DNA of 64,000 nucleotides from Paenibacillus caseinilyticus (lineage in GTDB: Bacteria; Bacillota; Bacilli; Paenibacillales; NBRC-103111), in assembly GCF_027533645.1 (NCBI RefSeq), contig NZ_JAQAGY010000007.1:62001-126000 (forward strand), in the 5' to 3' direction. The position numbers and the translations under genes are program-made. Shown here piece by piece: positions 37,612 to 45,888 of this stretch; position 1 is the first letter of the stretch; every line of letters starts with the position of its first letter. Below the pieces are notes generated by a model. The model saw nothing but the letters and a program-made list of their open reading frames with translations. It was not told where the DNA came from and did no database searches.

Positions 37612-38299
37612 TGAATGTATATCCCACTCCCCATACGGTTTTAATCAGCTTGTTTTTACGGTCATCTTCTTCCAGCTTCTTCCTGAGCTTCCGAATATGC
37701 ACCATGACCGTATTGCCGCCTTCATAGTAGTCTTCGCCCCATACCTGGTGAAAAATATTCTCAGCGCTGAACACCTTCTTGGGATAGCTGGCCAGCAGAT
37801 ACAAAATATCGAACTCCTTGGGGGTCAGCTCAACCGGTTCGCCGTATAAGGTGACGGTGCGCTGATCGGGGAAAATCGCGAGGCCGCCCGCTTCCAGTAC
37901 AGGCCTGTTGTCGGACGACAAAGGACTGGACAGCAGGGAACGCCGCAGCTGCGCATTCACGCGGGCGATCAATTCCATGGGGTTGAACGGTTTGGTCATA
38001 TAATCGTCTGCGCCCCTCACCAGCCCCGCGATCTTATCCAGATCGGATGTTTTGGCGCTCAAAAAAATAATAGGCATGTGATTCGATTCCCGGATTTGCC
38101 GGGTCACTTCATAGCCGTCCAGTTTGGGCATCATAATATCCAGTATGGCCAAATCGATAGAATTCGTCTGAACGGCCTGAATCGCTTCCTGTCCGTCCGA
38201 TGCTTTCATGACATGATAACCCTCTTTGGTTAAATGCAGGCCGATAAGATCGGCGATTTCCTTCTCGTCATCCGCTACTAAAATCGTGATACGCTTCAT
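37604..38299 (-). CDS. OmpR/VanR-type response regulator
   Basis: 231 residues from the ATG at 38299 (GAGGAG upstream). Receiver domain: VADDEKE acidic pocket, phospho-Asp in LAILDIMMPKLDG, Thr/Ser and Lys in FLSAKT and MTKPF. The C-terminal winged helix (about 130-229) contains LTPKEFDILYLLA and VMVHIRKLRKKLE. Likely binds the direct TTAAG repeats present upstream of vanY and of the ABC operon, activating both under envelope stress; the binding is inferred. Confidence 0.92.
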   Translation of the reverse strand: MKRITILVADDEKEIADLIGLHLTKEGYHVMKASDGQEAIQAVQTNSIDLAILDIMMPKLDGYEVTRQIRESNHMPIIFLSAKTSDLDKIAGLVRGADDYMTKPFNPMELIARVNAQLRRSLLSSPLSSDNRPVLEAGGLAIFPDQRTVTLYGEPVELTPKEFDILYLLASYPKKVFSAENIFHQVWGEDYYEGGNTVMVHIRKLRKKLEEDDRKNKLIKTVWGVGYTFNG

Positions 38300-38372
38300 C
38301 GTATCTCTCCTCTGCATGAAGTGGCTGATTCTATTGTACAAGGTTTCAGGCTCCTGGATACAAAAAATCCCG

Positions 38373-39242
38373 TTATGGAAACACCGTTACAATGACGCCA
38401 TCCATGTTGTTTCCCGATAGTTCGTACCTGCGGCCGGCCGGCACTTGAATGGCCGTATTTCCGGCAACCGGATAATAAGCGATCTCGTATGATTTACCTT
38501 CTATTGTCGCCGATATCCTCTTCTGTGCTTTCAGGAAATCCAAGTATTGTTCCAACGTAAAATCGTTCTCCTGCATGATCGCACTGTGCGGCAAACCGAC
38601 ATAGCGAAAATGCCACGGTTCGTACTGAATGCCTGTAATCTCCGTTTTGTCCTTGGGGTAACGTAAAATAAACCCGTAGGCCCAAGCGTTGCGTGCCAGC
38701 CACTTTCCTTCGGGCGCACGATTCATCTCCATTTGGGTCGATCCGATATCCAGCGATAGGCCTAAGTTGTGTTCGCTGTACCCCGCGGGCAAAGCATAAT
38801 CGGCCCCCATTTGCCGATAAAGGCGGTCCTGTTCTTCGGCATCCCGGTAACCGCTGTTGATTACAAAATGACGAACCCCCTCCCGGGCAGCGGCATCGAC
38901 CATCTCCGAAAAGGGTTGCGCTACACTTTGCGACAAACGGATCGTGTTATCCAGCAAACCGTATCCCTTCACCAATGCTTTACGCTGAGACAGGTTGACC
39001 ACATCGGATTTCACACCCTCTTGGTGCACCGGATACTCTTTATTTACCAATAGGAGATTCCCTTGGTATACCTGTTTTTTTCCTACTTTTATCGTCCGGC
39101 CGTTCCTTGGAGGGGTCCCCTCTTGAGTTTGGTCGTCCTCCGCTTTGCTGAGTTCATCGGTTGCGGCCCACGGTTTCTGTACAACGGCTCCATAACCTGC
39201 CAGCAAAAGGATGACGGCAAGCCCCCAAAACCACTTCTTCAT
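38373..39242 (-). CDS. VanY-like D-alanyl-D-alanine carboxypeptidase
   Basis: 289 residues; GGGAGG upstream of the ATG. N-terminal signal or membrane anchor (about 5-22). Peptidase M15B motifs: SGYRDAEEQ, zinc ligands in SEHNLGLSLDIG (His, Asp) and EPWHFRYVG (His), with Glu as base. It removes the terminal D-Ala from muropeptides outside the membrane. Followed on the same strand by the two-component genes, 73 bases away. Such placement is known for VanY in glycopeptide-resistance clusters, but no ligase or dehydrogenase (VanA/VanH) gene is seen here. Element B lies upstream. Confidence 0.88.
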   Translation of the reverse strand: MKKWFWGLAVILLLAGYGAVVQKPWAATDELSKAEDDQTQEGTPPRNGRTIKVGKKQVYQGNLLLVNKEYPVHQEGVKSDVVNLSQRKALVKGYGLLDNTIRLSQSVAQPFSEMVDAAAREGVRHFVINSGYRDAEEQDRLYRQMGADYALPAGYSEHNLGLSLDIGSTQMEMNRAPEGKWLARNAWAYGFILRYPKDKTEITGIQYEPWHFRYVGLPHSAIMQENDFTLEQYLDFLKAQKRISATIEGKSYEIAYYPVAGNTAIQVPAGRRYELSGNNMDGVIVTVFP

Positions 39243-39275
39243 CTCCGTTTCCTCCCTACCCGTTCCTTGTGAAAT

Positions 39276-39327
39276 GATAAGGAAAACCGTTTAAAAAGAA
39301 GTGGGCCAAACTTAAAGTTTTTCTTAA
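39276..39327 (-). promoter_or_regulatory. Shared 52-bp element B, upstream of the vanY-like gene
   Basis: Same orientation and gap-free match to element A (10 differences in 52). Two TTAAG half-sites spaced by 12 lie about 70-85 bases before the start codon. Confidence 0.65.
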
Positions 39328-39386
39328 TTTCAAAGCCCCTTCGCAGGCGGCGGCATATAGGCCCATGGATGAATCGTCATGTACAC

Positions 39387-39455
39387 AAAAATCCCCTCCC
39401 GCCCGAAGCATGGATCGAACCCGGAAGTTCGGCCCTGCTTCGAATGGAAGGGGAT
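39387..39455 (-). terminator. Terminator of the cohesin/dockerin gene
   Basis: Long interrupted stem: ATCCCCT, CGAAGCA and CGAAC arms pair with GTTCG, TGCTTCG and AGGGGAT. On the minus strand it ends in TTTTTG. Confidence 0.7.
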
Positions 39456-39474
39456 GAGTAAAGTCTGTGCCTGC

Positions 39475-41127
39475 TTACGCCTGGCTTCCCGCCACTTTAT
39501 CGGCGACGTACTGCACATCCAGACGGTCCACGGTGCGGTCGCCGTTGATATCGAAGCGGGCGTCGAAGCCCGGTTCCCCGTCCGAGGTACCGCTGTGCCT
39601 GGAGATCAACACGAGGTCGCTGAGCCCGATGCGCCCGTCTCCGTCCAGGTCGGCGCTCCCTGCCGTCAGCGTCAGTCTCACCGGCCCGGTCAACCACGCT
39701 TCCCTGCCGCTGCTGTCCGCCAGGCTTGTTCCCGGGTTCAGCACGATATCGGCGCTTCCCTTAGCCGTGAGCGTGAACCTCAGCACGACCGTCTTCACAT
39801 CGCCGGTGCGTCCCGGCGCGTCTCCGAGCAGACTGCCTGTAATGGCCGCGCGGCCCGGGCCCGACGTGTTCTTGCCGAAGACGGCGCTCTCGCCCTCCAC
39901 GCCGAACTCCTTGCTGAGCAGGATCTGGTTGAGACGCAGCTTCGTGCGGTCATAGCCTACTTGGAGCAGGAATCCGTAGAGATCCTCTGCCGACTTGGCC
40001 CGCACGTACACTTCCACCGTCGAGCCGACTTCGTAGAAGCCCGGCTTCGCTTCGAGAGAGAGCAGCGCTGCGCCCGGTTCCTGTGAATAGACGGCGGTGG
40101 TCACCGTAAGAGCAGGACTTGGCTGGCTTGCATGGCCCAATGGATCCAGGGCGATCAGGTGGAAGCTATAACGGCTCGACGGATTCAGCCCGGTCACCTT
40201 GTACGTGGTCCCGGTCACGGTGGCGAGCAGCTCCCGGTCCTGGTACAAACGGTACTCGCTCACAGCCGTGTCGTCCGATGCCTGCTGCCAAGCAAGCACC
40301 GCACTGCTGTAGGTAACATCCGAGACGCTCAGCACCTCTCCCGCGGGCCAGACCGGCCCCTCGGTGTCGGCAGGTGGTTCCTTCGGCGTGGTGACCGTCA
40401 CTTTCGGGTTCCCGTTGCTGATATTCCCTGCCGCGTCCCGTGCGCGGACGGAGAACCGGTAGGTTGCCTCAGGGACCAAGCTCTGCGTCGTATAAGTGTA
40501 CACGCTGCCGGATACGCTGCTCCTTAGAGTACCATTTTGATATATGTCGTAGAATGTCACGCCTTCGTTGTCGTCAGCCGGCTGCCACTCAAGCACAGCG
40601 GAACGGTAGGTCACGCCGCTCACACTCAGCGAAGCCGTAGAAGGCCACACGGGAGCTATATGGTCTGAAGCCTGCTCCAAATCGTATCGGTACACTTTGC
40701 CGCCGGCAATCTTGTACCAGCGGTCGCCTTTGCGGATGACCCCTTTGCCGGGAACGCCCCCCAGAAGAAGATCCTCCCCGCCTGCAGGGCGGTGCATGTA
40801 CAGTTGATTCTTATAGGAATAATAGACCGTCCCATCCTGATCCAGATAGTACAGCGAGGCAGCCTCATTGTAGTAGGTTAGCCGGGTTTCCTCCCCCTGC
40901 GGGCTGCGAAGGAACAGCTGATGGATGTTGTTCACGGGTTTGCGGTAGGCGACCCACCCGTTATTCAACGCATAGCTCTCGAGTTGGTCTGGAGTGAAAC
41001 CGACGAGTGTCGTCTTCTGATCACCTTCCTGCAGCACTAAAGTGGACTCGTGGCTATACATATATTGATACAGATACCGCTGTCCGTCCGTAAACGGGTT
41101 GGAAAAATGAAAGTAGCGGTTATTCAT
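39475..41127 (-). CDS. Secreted-type FN3/cohesin/dockerin protein, 5'-truncated
   Basis: 550 residues from ATG at 41127, but no signal peptide. Order: beta-propeller-like repeats with NQLYMHRPAGGE (1-155), two FN3 domains (about 158-245 and 255-345), a cohesin-like domain (about 353-480, LSLEAKPGFYEVGSTVEV), and a dockerin (about 485-545) with paired calcium loops DLDGDGRIGLSDL and DINGDRTVDRLDV. The reading frame stays open upstream, through DHLYSYKPGGETELL (another propeller repeat), up to and beyond the stop codon of the preceding MocR gene. So the true start and signal peptide are missing, probably lost by a deletion that joined it to the MocR gene. As it stands, it would not be exported. 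Cohesin and dockerin in one chain are usually scaffold or attachment modules. Confidence 0.7.
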   Translation of the reverse strand: MNNRYFHFSNPFTDGQRYLYQYMYSHESTLVLQEGDQKTTLVGFTPDQLESYALNNGWVAYRKPVNNIHQLFLRSPQGEETRLTYYNEAASLYYLDQDGTVYYSYKNQLYMHRPAGGEDLLLGGVPGKGVIRKGDRWYKIAGGKVYRYDLEQASDHIAPVWPSTASLSVSGVTYRSAVLEWQPADDNEGVTFYDIYQNGTLRSSVSGSVYTYTTQSLVPEATYRFSVRARDAAGNISNGNPKVTVTTPKEPPADTEGPVWPAGEVLSVSDVTYSSAVLAWQQASDDTAVSEYRLYQDRELLATVTGTTYKVTGLNPSSRYSFHLIALDPLGHASQPSPALTVTTAVYSQEPGAALLSLEAKPGFYEVGSTVEVYVRAKSAEDLYGFLLQVGYDRTKLRLNQILLSKEFGVEGESAVFGKNTSGPGRAAITGSLLGDAPGRTGDVKTVVLRFTLTAKGSADIVLNPGTSLADSSGREAWLTGPVRLTLTAGSADLDGDGRIGLSDLVLISRHSGTSDGEPGFDARFDINGDRTVDRLDVQYVADKVAGSQA

Positions 41128-41206
41128 AAGCAGTTCCGTTTCCCCGCCCGGCTTATAGCTGTATAAATGGTCGTATTGGGCCAGCGGCGGGGCGATTCTC
41201 TCTCCG

Positions 41207-42577
41207 TCAGCCCAGGGCTCTGCCGATCCGCCGGATGCCCTCCTCTATCTCCTCCCCGGAGAGATGGCCGTACCCGAGTAGCAGCCGCCTGCCGGGCAGC
41301 GCAGCCGCTTGCACCTGCGCACCGGTCAGCCTGCGCTCCCAGTCTTCCGGGAGGGGGGCGGCGAATTCCACGACCAGATGCATCCCGGCCGGACGCCCGC
41401 AGATCCGGTAACCGCGCCCCATATGCCTGGCTAAGGCTTCCAGCAAAGCGTCCCGGCGCTGGCGGTACAGCTTCTTCATCCGGTGCACATGGGCCGTAAG
41501 ATGGCCTTCGGACATAAACCGAACCAGCGCCAGCTGTTCGATGATCGGCGTCTGGTAATCGGCCAGCCGCTTGAGCTTCCTGCAGGGCTCCACCAGCGGC
41601 CCCGGCAGAACCATGTATCCGACCCGCAGGGCAGGGAACAGCGTCTTGCTGAAGGTGCCCACATAGATAACCCGCTCGGGGCACAGACTTTGCAGCGATT
41701 GAAGGGGAGGCCCATCATAGCGGAATTCGCTGTCGTAATCGTCTTCCACAAGGTAGCCGCCGCACCTGCGCGCATATTCCATGAGGGCAATGCGCCGCTG
41801 GATCGGCAGTATGCCGCCGAGCGGGAATTGGTGGGACGGCGTGACATAGACCAGCTTCGGACTTCCGCCTGCCGGGAGATGATCCGTGAGGAGACCGGCA
41901 TCGTCAACCGGGATCTCCCGGAGCTCCGCTCCCGTGGAAGTCAGCACGAGCTTCAGATCTTCATTGCTTGGACTCTCCACGAACACTTCGTCCCCGCCGG
42001 CCACCAGCACCTTCACGACGATCTGGAGCGCCTGCAGCGCCCCGTTCGTAATCACGATATGATCCGGATGGCAGAGGACGCCCCGCGACTTCCACAGATG
42101 CTCTGCCAAGACAGAGCGAAGCTCGGGGCTTCCGGCCGGATCGCCGTAACCAAGTTCCGCAGGCGCCGCCTCCAGGCACACGCTCTGCAGGGCGGAAGCC
42201 CACGCTTTGAGCGGCAACTGGTCGAGCGCAGGCGCCCCCGTCCGGAACGAGATAGCCCCCGCCCTCTCGGCCCTCAGCATAACCGGGCTCTCCACCGGCG
42301 GTCCGGACTGCGGCGGTGTCTTGTATCCGGGCAGCCGGGTTCCCTCGGCTACATAGGTTCCCGCACCGGAGCGGCCCTCGATATAGCCTTCGGCCATCAA
42401 GAGCTCGTAGGCCTCCAGGATGACGTTGCGCGAGACATGGAGTTCCGCAGATAGCTCCCTCGTCGAGGGAAGCTTGCAACCTGCCGCCAGCGCTCCGGAT
42501 AAGATGGCCCCCCGGCAGGCTTCGAACACCTGCCGGAACATCGGCACTTTACTCTGCCGGTCGATCGTAAACCACAT
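41207..42577 (-). CDS. MocR/PdxR-type regulator (GntR HTH fused to aminotransferase domain)
   Basis: 456 residues from the ATG at 42577 (GGGAGGGAG upstream); the longer frame to 43210 is antisense to the EamA gene. GntR winged helix at 1-75 (KLPSTRELSAELHVSRNVIL); class-I aminotransferase fold from about 110 with VTNGALQAL, EDDYDSEFRYDG, and PLP-binding Lys in VGTFSKTLFPALRVGY. Such proteins use PLP or an amine as effector. The divergent EamA exporter and the 14-bp repeat array between them indicate a regulator/target pair. Confidence 0.9.
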   Translation of the reverse strand: MWFTIDRQSKVPMFRQVFEACRGAILSGALAAGCKLPSTRELSAELHVSRNVILEAYELLMAEGYIEGRSGAGTYVAEGTRLPGYKTPPQSGPPVESPVMLRAERAGAISFRTGAPALDQLPLKAWASALQSVCLEAAPAELGYGDPAGSPELRSVLAEHLWKSRGVLCHPDHIVITNGALQALQIVVKVLVAGGDEVFVESPSNEDLKLVLTSTGAELREIPVDDAGLLTDHLPAGGSPKLVYVTPSHQFPLGGILPIQRRIALMEYARRCGGYLVEDDYDSEFRYDGPPLQSLQSLCPERVIYVGTFSKTLFPALRVGYMVLPGPLVEPCRKLKRLADYQTPIIEQLALVRFMSEGHLTAHVHRMKKLYRQRRDALLEALARHMGRGYRICGRPAGMHLVVEFAAPLPEDWERRLTGAQVQAAALPGRRLLLGYGHLSGEEIEEGIRRIGRALG

Positions 42578-42600
42578 GGATATCTCCCTCCCACGGATCG

Positions 42601-42670
42601 TGGTACTGCTGAAATAGTAATGTTGAAATAGTAATGTTGAATTCGTATTGCTGAAGTGGTACTGCTGATT
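42601..42670. repeat. Five tandem 14-bp repeats between MocR and EamA genes
   Basis: Units start at 42601, 42615, 42629, 42643 and 42657, with the pattern TNGTANTGYTGANN (e.g. TAGTAATGTTGAAA). Directly repeated sites are the known architecture of MocR/PdxR operators, so the array is a likely operator for the gene ending at 42577. Confidence 0.85.
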
Positions 42671-42751
42671 CGGCCCCGGAATGGCACTACAGTGAGCCGC
42701 TTCCAATCTGGTACAGTATACACCAATACCTATAGTAAGGAGAGGCTTGAA

Positions 42752-43711
42752 ATGATCGCTGCTCGAAACACCGCTTATTGGGAGCTCGCCGGTGCGTCGG
42801 TTCTCGTGGGAAGCTCGGTCGTGGCCGGCAAGATCGCCACGATGCACATGCCCGTATTCTTGTCCCAGGCGGCAACCCTTGCCATAGCTCTGCTCCTGCT
42901 GGTTCCTCTCGCATGGCGGAAGTGCAGACAGGAGCTCCGGCTGGATAAAAAAGATGTGCTGTTCCTGCTGTTGCAGTCCTTTCTCGGCATGTTCCTCTTC
43001 CGTGTGCTGATGCTGTACGGCCTCAAGACGGTATCGGCCGCCGAAGCCGGCATCCTGACGAGCTTCACCCCCGCTGCCGTCGCCGTGCTCTCGTTCCTGC
43101 TCTTGAAGGAAGCCATCACCGTCCGGCTCGGGGCCGGCATCCTCTGCTCGGTCGCGGGCGTCCTCTGTATCGGGGCTGCCGGCTGGTTCGCCATAGGACC
43201 GGCCGTTCAAGCACCTCCCTCCGTCTTCGGCCTTCTGCTGATTCTGTCGGCTGTGCTCGGGGAAGCAGCGCTCACCGTTCTACGCAAGCTGACGTCGAGC
43301 CGGGTGTCTTCCTTGGCGGCGACAACCTATGTTACATTCTTCTCTTTCCTGATGTTCCTGCCCTTCTCGCTGGTGGAGGCAAGCCGGTTCGATTGGGCGC
43401 TGCTCGGGGCCCGGGATCTCGGTCTGCTGCTGTACTACGGCCTCTTCGTTACGGCGCTCGCCTACCTCTTGTGGTTCCGGGGCGTGACCAAGGTACCCGC
43501 CGCAACCGCAGCCGTTTTCACCGGCTGCATCCCCATCAGCACTGTCCTGCTGTCTTATGTCCTGCTGCACGAGCCCTTCGCTTGGGCGCATCTGGCCGGA
43601 GGCGCCTTCGTCTTCGCGGGCATCTGGCTGGTGTCCGCGCCAACCGGCGTAAGCGCTCCGGCAGGTTCCACGGCTCGCAGCACTTCCCCACGCTCGCCGT
43701 CCGCAGGATAA
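42752..43711 (+). CDS. EamA/DMT-family transporter
   Basis: 319 residues from the ATG at 42752 (AAGGAG nine bases upstream). About ten hydrophobic segments in two EamA halves (LYGLKTVSAAEAGILTSF in the first, VTKVPAATAAVFTGCIPIST in the second). The C-terminus is Ser/Pro/Ala-rich. Likely an exporter of an amino acid or amine, in line with MocR control. Substrate unknown. Confidence 0.86.
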   Translation: MIAARNTAYWELAGASVLVGSSVVAGKIATMHMPVFLSQAATLAIALLLLVPLAWRKCRQELRLDKKDVLFLLLQSFLGMFLFRVLMLYGLKTVSAAEAGILTSFTPAAVAVLSFLLLKEAITVRLGAGILCSVAGVLCIGAAGWFAIGPAVQAPPSVFGLLLILSAVLGEAALTVLRKLTSSRVSSLAATTYVTFFSFLMFLPFSLVEASRFDWALLGARDLGLLLYYGLFVTALAYLLWFRGVTKVPAATAAVFTGCIPISTVLLSYVLLHEPFAWAHLAGGAFVFAGIWLVSAPTGVSAPAGSTARSTSPRSPSAG

Positions 43712-43722
43712 CCCGCGCAGCC

Positions 43723-43770
43723 AAGAGGCCCGCATGTTGTCCATGGAGCCGGACAGCATGCGGGCCTCTT
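43723..43770 (+). terminator. Hairpin between convergent genes
   Basis: AAGAGGCCCGCATG-x-TGTCC pairs with GGACA-x-CATGCGGGCCTCTT (19 pairs, 8-base loop). Only a weak T-rich tail follows. Confidence 0.6.
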
Positions 43771-43801
43771 CTTTGACTTCCCTTTTGGATGAACCTGGCT
43801 G

Positions 43802-44068
43802 CTAGGATCTCTCGAATGTCAAGGCATACCGGTTGTACCAGGCATAACAGCCGAACAGGTACAGCGCGGAGACGAGATAGAACATCACGCCGAGAATGTT
43901 GAACCGGTCATAATACGTGTCGCTGAGGTAATATCCGATCGCTGCTGCGATGAAGGAGAGGTATCCGGCCAGGAACAGGACGGAGGCCATGCGAATCTTG
44001 GAGCGGAGAGTTCGGTAAGGGCACCAGAATAACAAGGCCCCGATGACGGCAAGCAGCAATGAAAACAC
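43802..44068 (-). CDS. Small membrane protein
   Basis: 88 residues with three hydrophobic segments (about 1-18, 27-47, 58-76) and a charged C-terminus. A GTG at 44068 is close to AGGGG; the TTG at 44059 has better spacing (ten bases). I do not recognise the family. Confidence 0.5.
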   Translation of the reverse strand: MFSLLLAVIGALLFWCPYRTLRSKIRMASVLFLAGYLSFIAAAIGYYLSDTYYDRFNILGVMFYLVSALYLFGCYAWYNRYALTFERS

Positions 44069-44167
44069 ACCCCTGGCATTCTATGTAATGAGTCGATATC
44101 TTACCTATCGGCAGTTTCCCTGCGAGAGTGTAGAGCCAGTTTGGACTATGCACATAAAAAACGGGCA

Positions 44168-44190
44168 AGAAAAAAGCGCACAAGGCGCTT
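44168..44190 (-). terminator. Terminator of the sigma/anti-sigma operon
   Basis: AAGCGC / GCGCTT with a 5-base loop, then T5-6 on the minus strand. About 125 bases after the stop at 44314. Confidence 0.65.
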
Positions 44191-44313
44191 ATTCCATTCT
44201 TATCCGGGGCTGGCTCCCGTACATTATTTGTTTGTCCGTGCGTCTTTGCGGGCCATCTGAATGGTTGTCGCAGCGAAGGCTGCTAATCAAGAGCCCTTAG
44301 GCTGCCCCGCCGC

Positions 44314-45888
44314 TTACCGCAGCGGCTCCAGGAAGGCTTCCCCTTCGGCTTGCAGCTGCCGCAGCGCTTCCTCTACGCTTAATCTGCCTTCCAGTACCTC
44401 ATTCAGTCGATCCGTGAACCTGCCTTCGAATTCCGCGTAGAAGGGCAGATAGGGAAGCACGTCATCCATATTGTAACTATGCACCGTAAACCGGTTGTCA
44501 TACAGCGTCTGCTCATAGAACGGACTCAGTTCGCTGCCATACTGGTCGTTGACCATGCGCTCAAGCGTGCTCACGAAGGGTACAGGGATGTTCACACGCT
44601 TCGGTGTTCGGGTCAGCCTGCCCAGTCCTTGGGTACGGGCACCTTCGGCCGCTTCGAGGCTGTTGACGTATTTGACGATCTCCCAGGCTTGTTCGCTCTT
44701 GGAAGTCCCTGCGCGGACCGCAAATATGGGTCCGGGCTGCAAGGTGGTGTGGATGGCGGGGGCAGACGGATCGACGGGGGCCATAACGATCCCATAGTCA
44801 AATGCCGCATCCTTCAGCCTCTCCCGTAGTTCTATCGATTCCAGCGTGAGGGCCGCTTTCCCTTCATAGAAGTAATCGGGGGCCAACTGCACTTCGTTTC
44901 CATCAGCAGGGTTCCCGCTGACACGCATCGGAACCGTCCCTGTGCGGTAAGCGTCCAAGGCGAGCTGCCATACTTTCTTCCACTCCGGCGTATCCATCGT
45001 TACCCGGGTATGTGCGGAATCGGTATAATGCAAACCATAAGAATGAGCCAATTGCCGCACGAAAACGGACTCATACAGCAGGGCGTCCTTCTCGCTGTAT
45101 CCGTAGATCTTGGATTCTCCCGTGCCCCTGCTGAACTTGCGGGCCAGCTCCAGCACTTCTTCCCATGTCATGCCGTTCACAGGGTAGGGAATGCCGAATT
45201 CGTCGAACAGCTTCTTGTTGTAGTACAGCGCCTTCGCCTCGAAGGCTGGAGCCAATCCGTACAGTTTGCCGCCCCCGGCCCCCTTCAAGGCTTCCATGAC
45301 GGCGGGTACGCGGGTCTCAGCCTCCAAGCGGTCACGTCCGAACAACGGGGTGAGGTCAGCCAGCTTGCCGTGCTGCGCAAGCATCTTGTAGAGAGGGAAC
45401 GAATCCAGGACGATCACATCCGGAAGCTCTTCGTCCACCATCCTCTCGAAAGTCCGGAGGTAGCCGCCTCCTCCCTCTTCCACCGGCTTCTGTTTGCTGA
45501 AGATAATCTCAAGCTCTGGGAATTTCTCGCGGATGAGTTCACCGTAACGCTTCCTGAATTCTTCTTCATCGCCAAGGGAGAAGCGTACGGTCCCCTTCAT
45601 GGGGATGGACACGGCGGGAGCCTGCTGCCCGGCTTCCGGCGCGGGGGCCGCGGTCCTGAGGGCGCCTCCTCCCGTGGACATCTGCCATACCAAGAACGTG
45701 CCGAAGGCCGCCGCCGTCACGGTAAGCATGGCAGCCGAAGTTCTTCTCCGCAGCGCACCGCTTCGGCCCGGCACGGCTTCGGCTTCGGCTGCGAGCCGTC
45801 CGATGAGCCGCCGCCTGCCTTCCTGTGCCCGCTCCCGGGAGAACGGCGGGTCCGCCTTCAACTTCTTTTCCCAAGGTGCCTGCGTCAT
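44314..45888 (-). CDS. Membrane-anchored solute-binding protein, probable anti-sigma factor of the upstream ECF sigma
   Basis: 524 residues from the ATG at 45888 (AGGAGGGG eight bases upstream), overlapping the sigma gene stop by four bases. The N-terminal ~48 residues are polar and cytoplasmic (TQAPWEKKLKADPPFSRER), as in Bacillus-type anti-sigma proteins. One transmembrane helix (about 51-70) follows, with no lipobox. The outer part (about 95-520) is a family-1 sugar-binding fold: LPDVIVLDSFPL, YGLAPAFEAKALYYNKKLFDE, TWEEVLELARKF, EQAWEIVKYVNSLEAA. So the protein joins an anti-sigma-like inner tail to a binding-protein sensor. No permease is nearby. The anti-sigma role is inferred from gene order, overlap and topology. 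Confidence 0.75.
   Translation of the reverse strand: MTQAPWEKKLKADPPFSRERAQEGRRRLIGRLAAEAEAVPGRSGALRRRTSAAMLTVTAAAFGTFLVWQMSTGGGALRTAAPAPEAGQQAPAVSIPMKGTVRFSLGDEEEFRKRYGELIREKFPELEIIFSKQKPVEEGGGGYLRTFERMVDEELPDVIVLDSFPLYKMLAQHGKLADLTPLFGRDRLEAETRVPAVMEALKGAGGGKLYGLAPAFEAKALYYNKKLFDEFGIPYPVNGMTWEEVLELARKFSRGTGESKIYGYSEKDALLYESVFVRQLAHSYGLHYTDSAHTRVTMDTPEWKKVWQLALDAYRTGTVPMRVSGNPADGNEVQLAPDYFYEGKAALTLESIELRERLKDAAFDYGIVMAPVDPSAPAIHTTLQPGPIFAVRAGTSKSEQAWEIVKYVNSLEAAEGARTQGLGRLTRTPKRVNIPVPFVSTLERMVNDQYGSELSPFYEQTLYDNRFTVHSYNMDDVLPYLPFYAEFEGRFTDRLNEVLEGRLSVEEALRQLQAEGEAFLEPLR

Noticed and set aside
38373-39242. Full glycopeptide-resistance (van) cluster
   Set aside because: Only VanY-, VanR- and VanS-like genes are present; no D-Ala-D-Lac or D-Ser ligase, VanH or VanX gene is seen.
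41124-41684. 186-codon minus-strand open frame at the MocR 3' end
   Set aside because: Arg/Gly/Ala-rich frame inside the MocR aminotransferase domain, no domain features.
42578-43210. N-terminal extension of the MocR frame
   Set aside because: It is antisense to the EamA gene and crosses the repeat array; the GntR domain begins at 42577.
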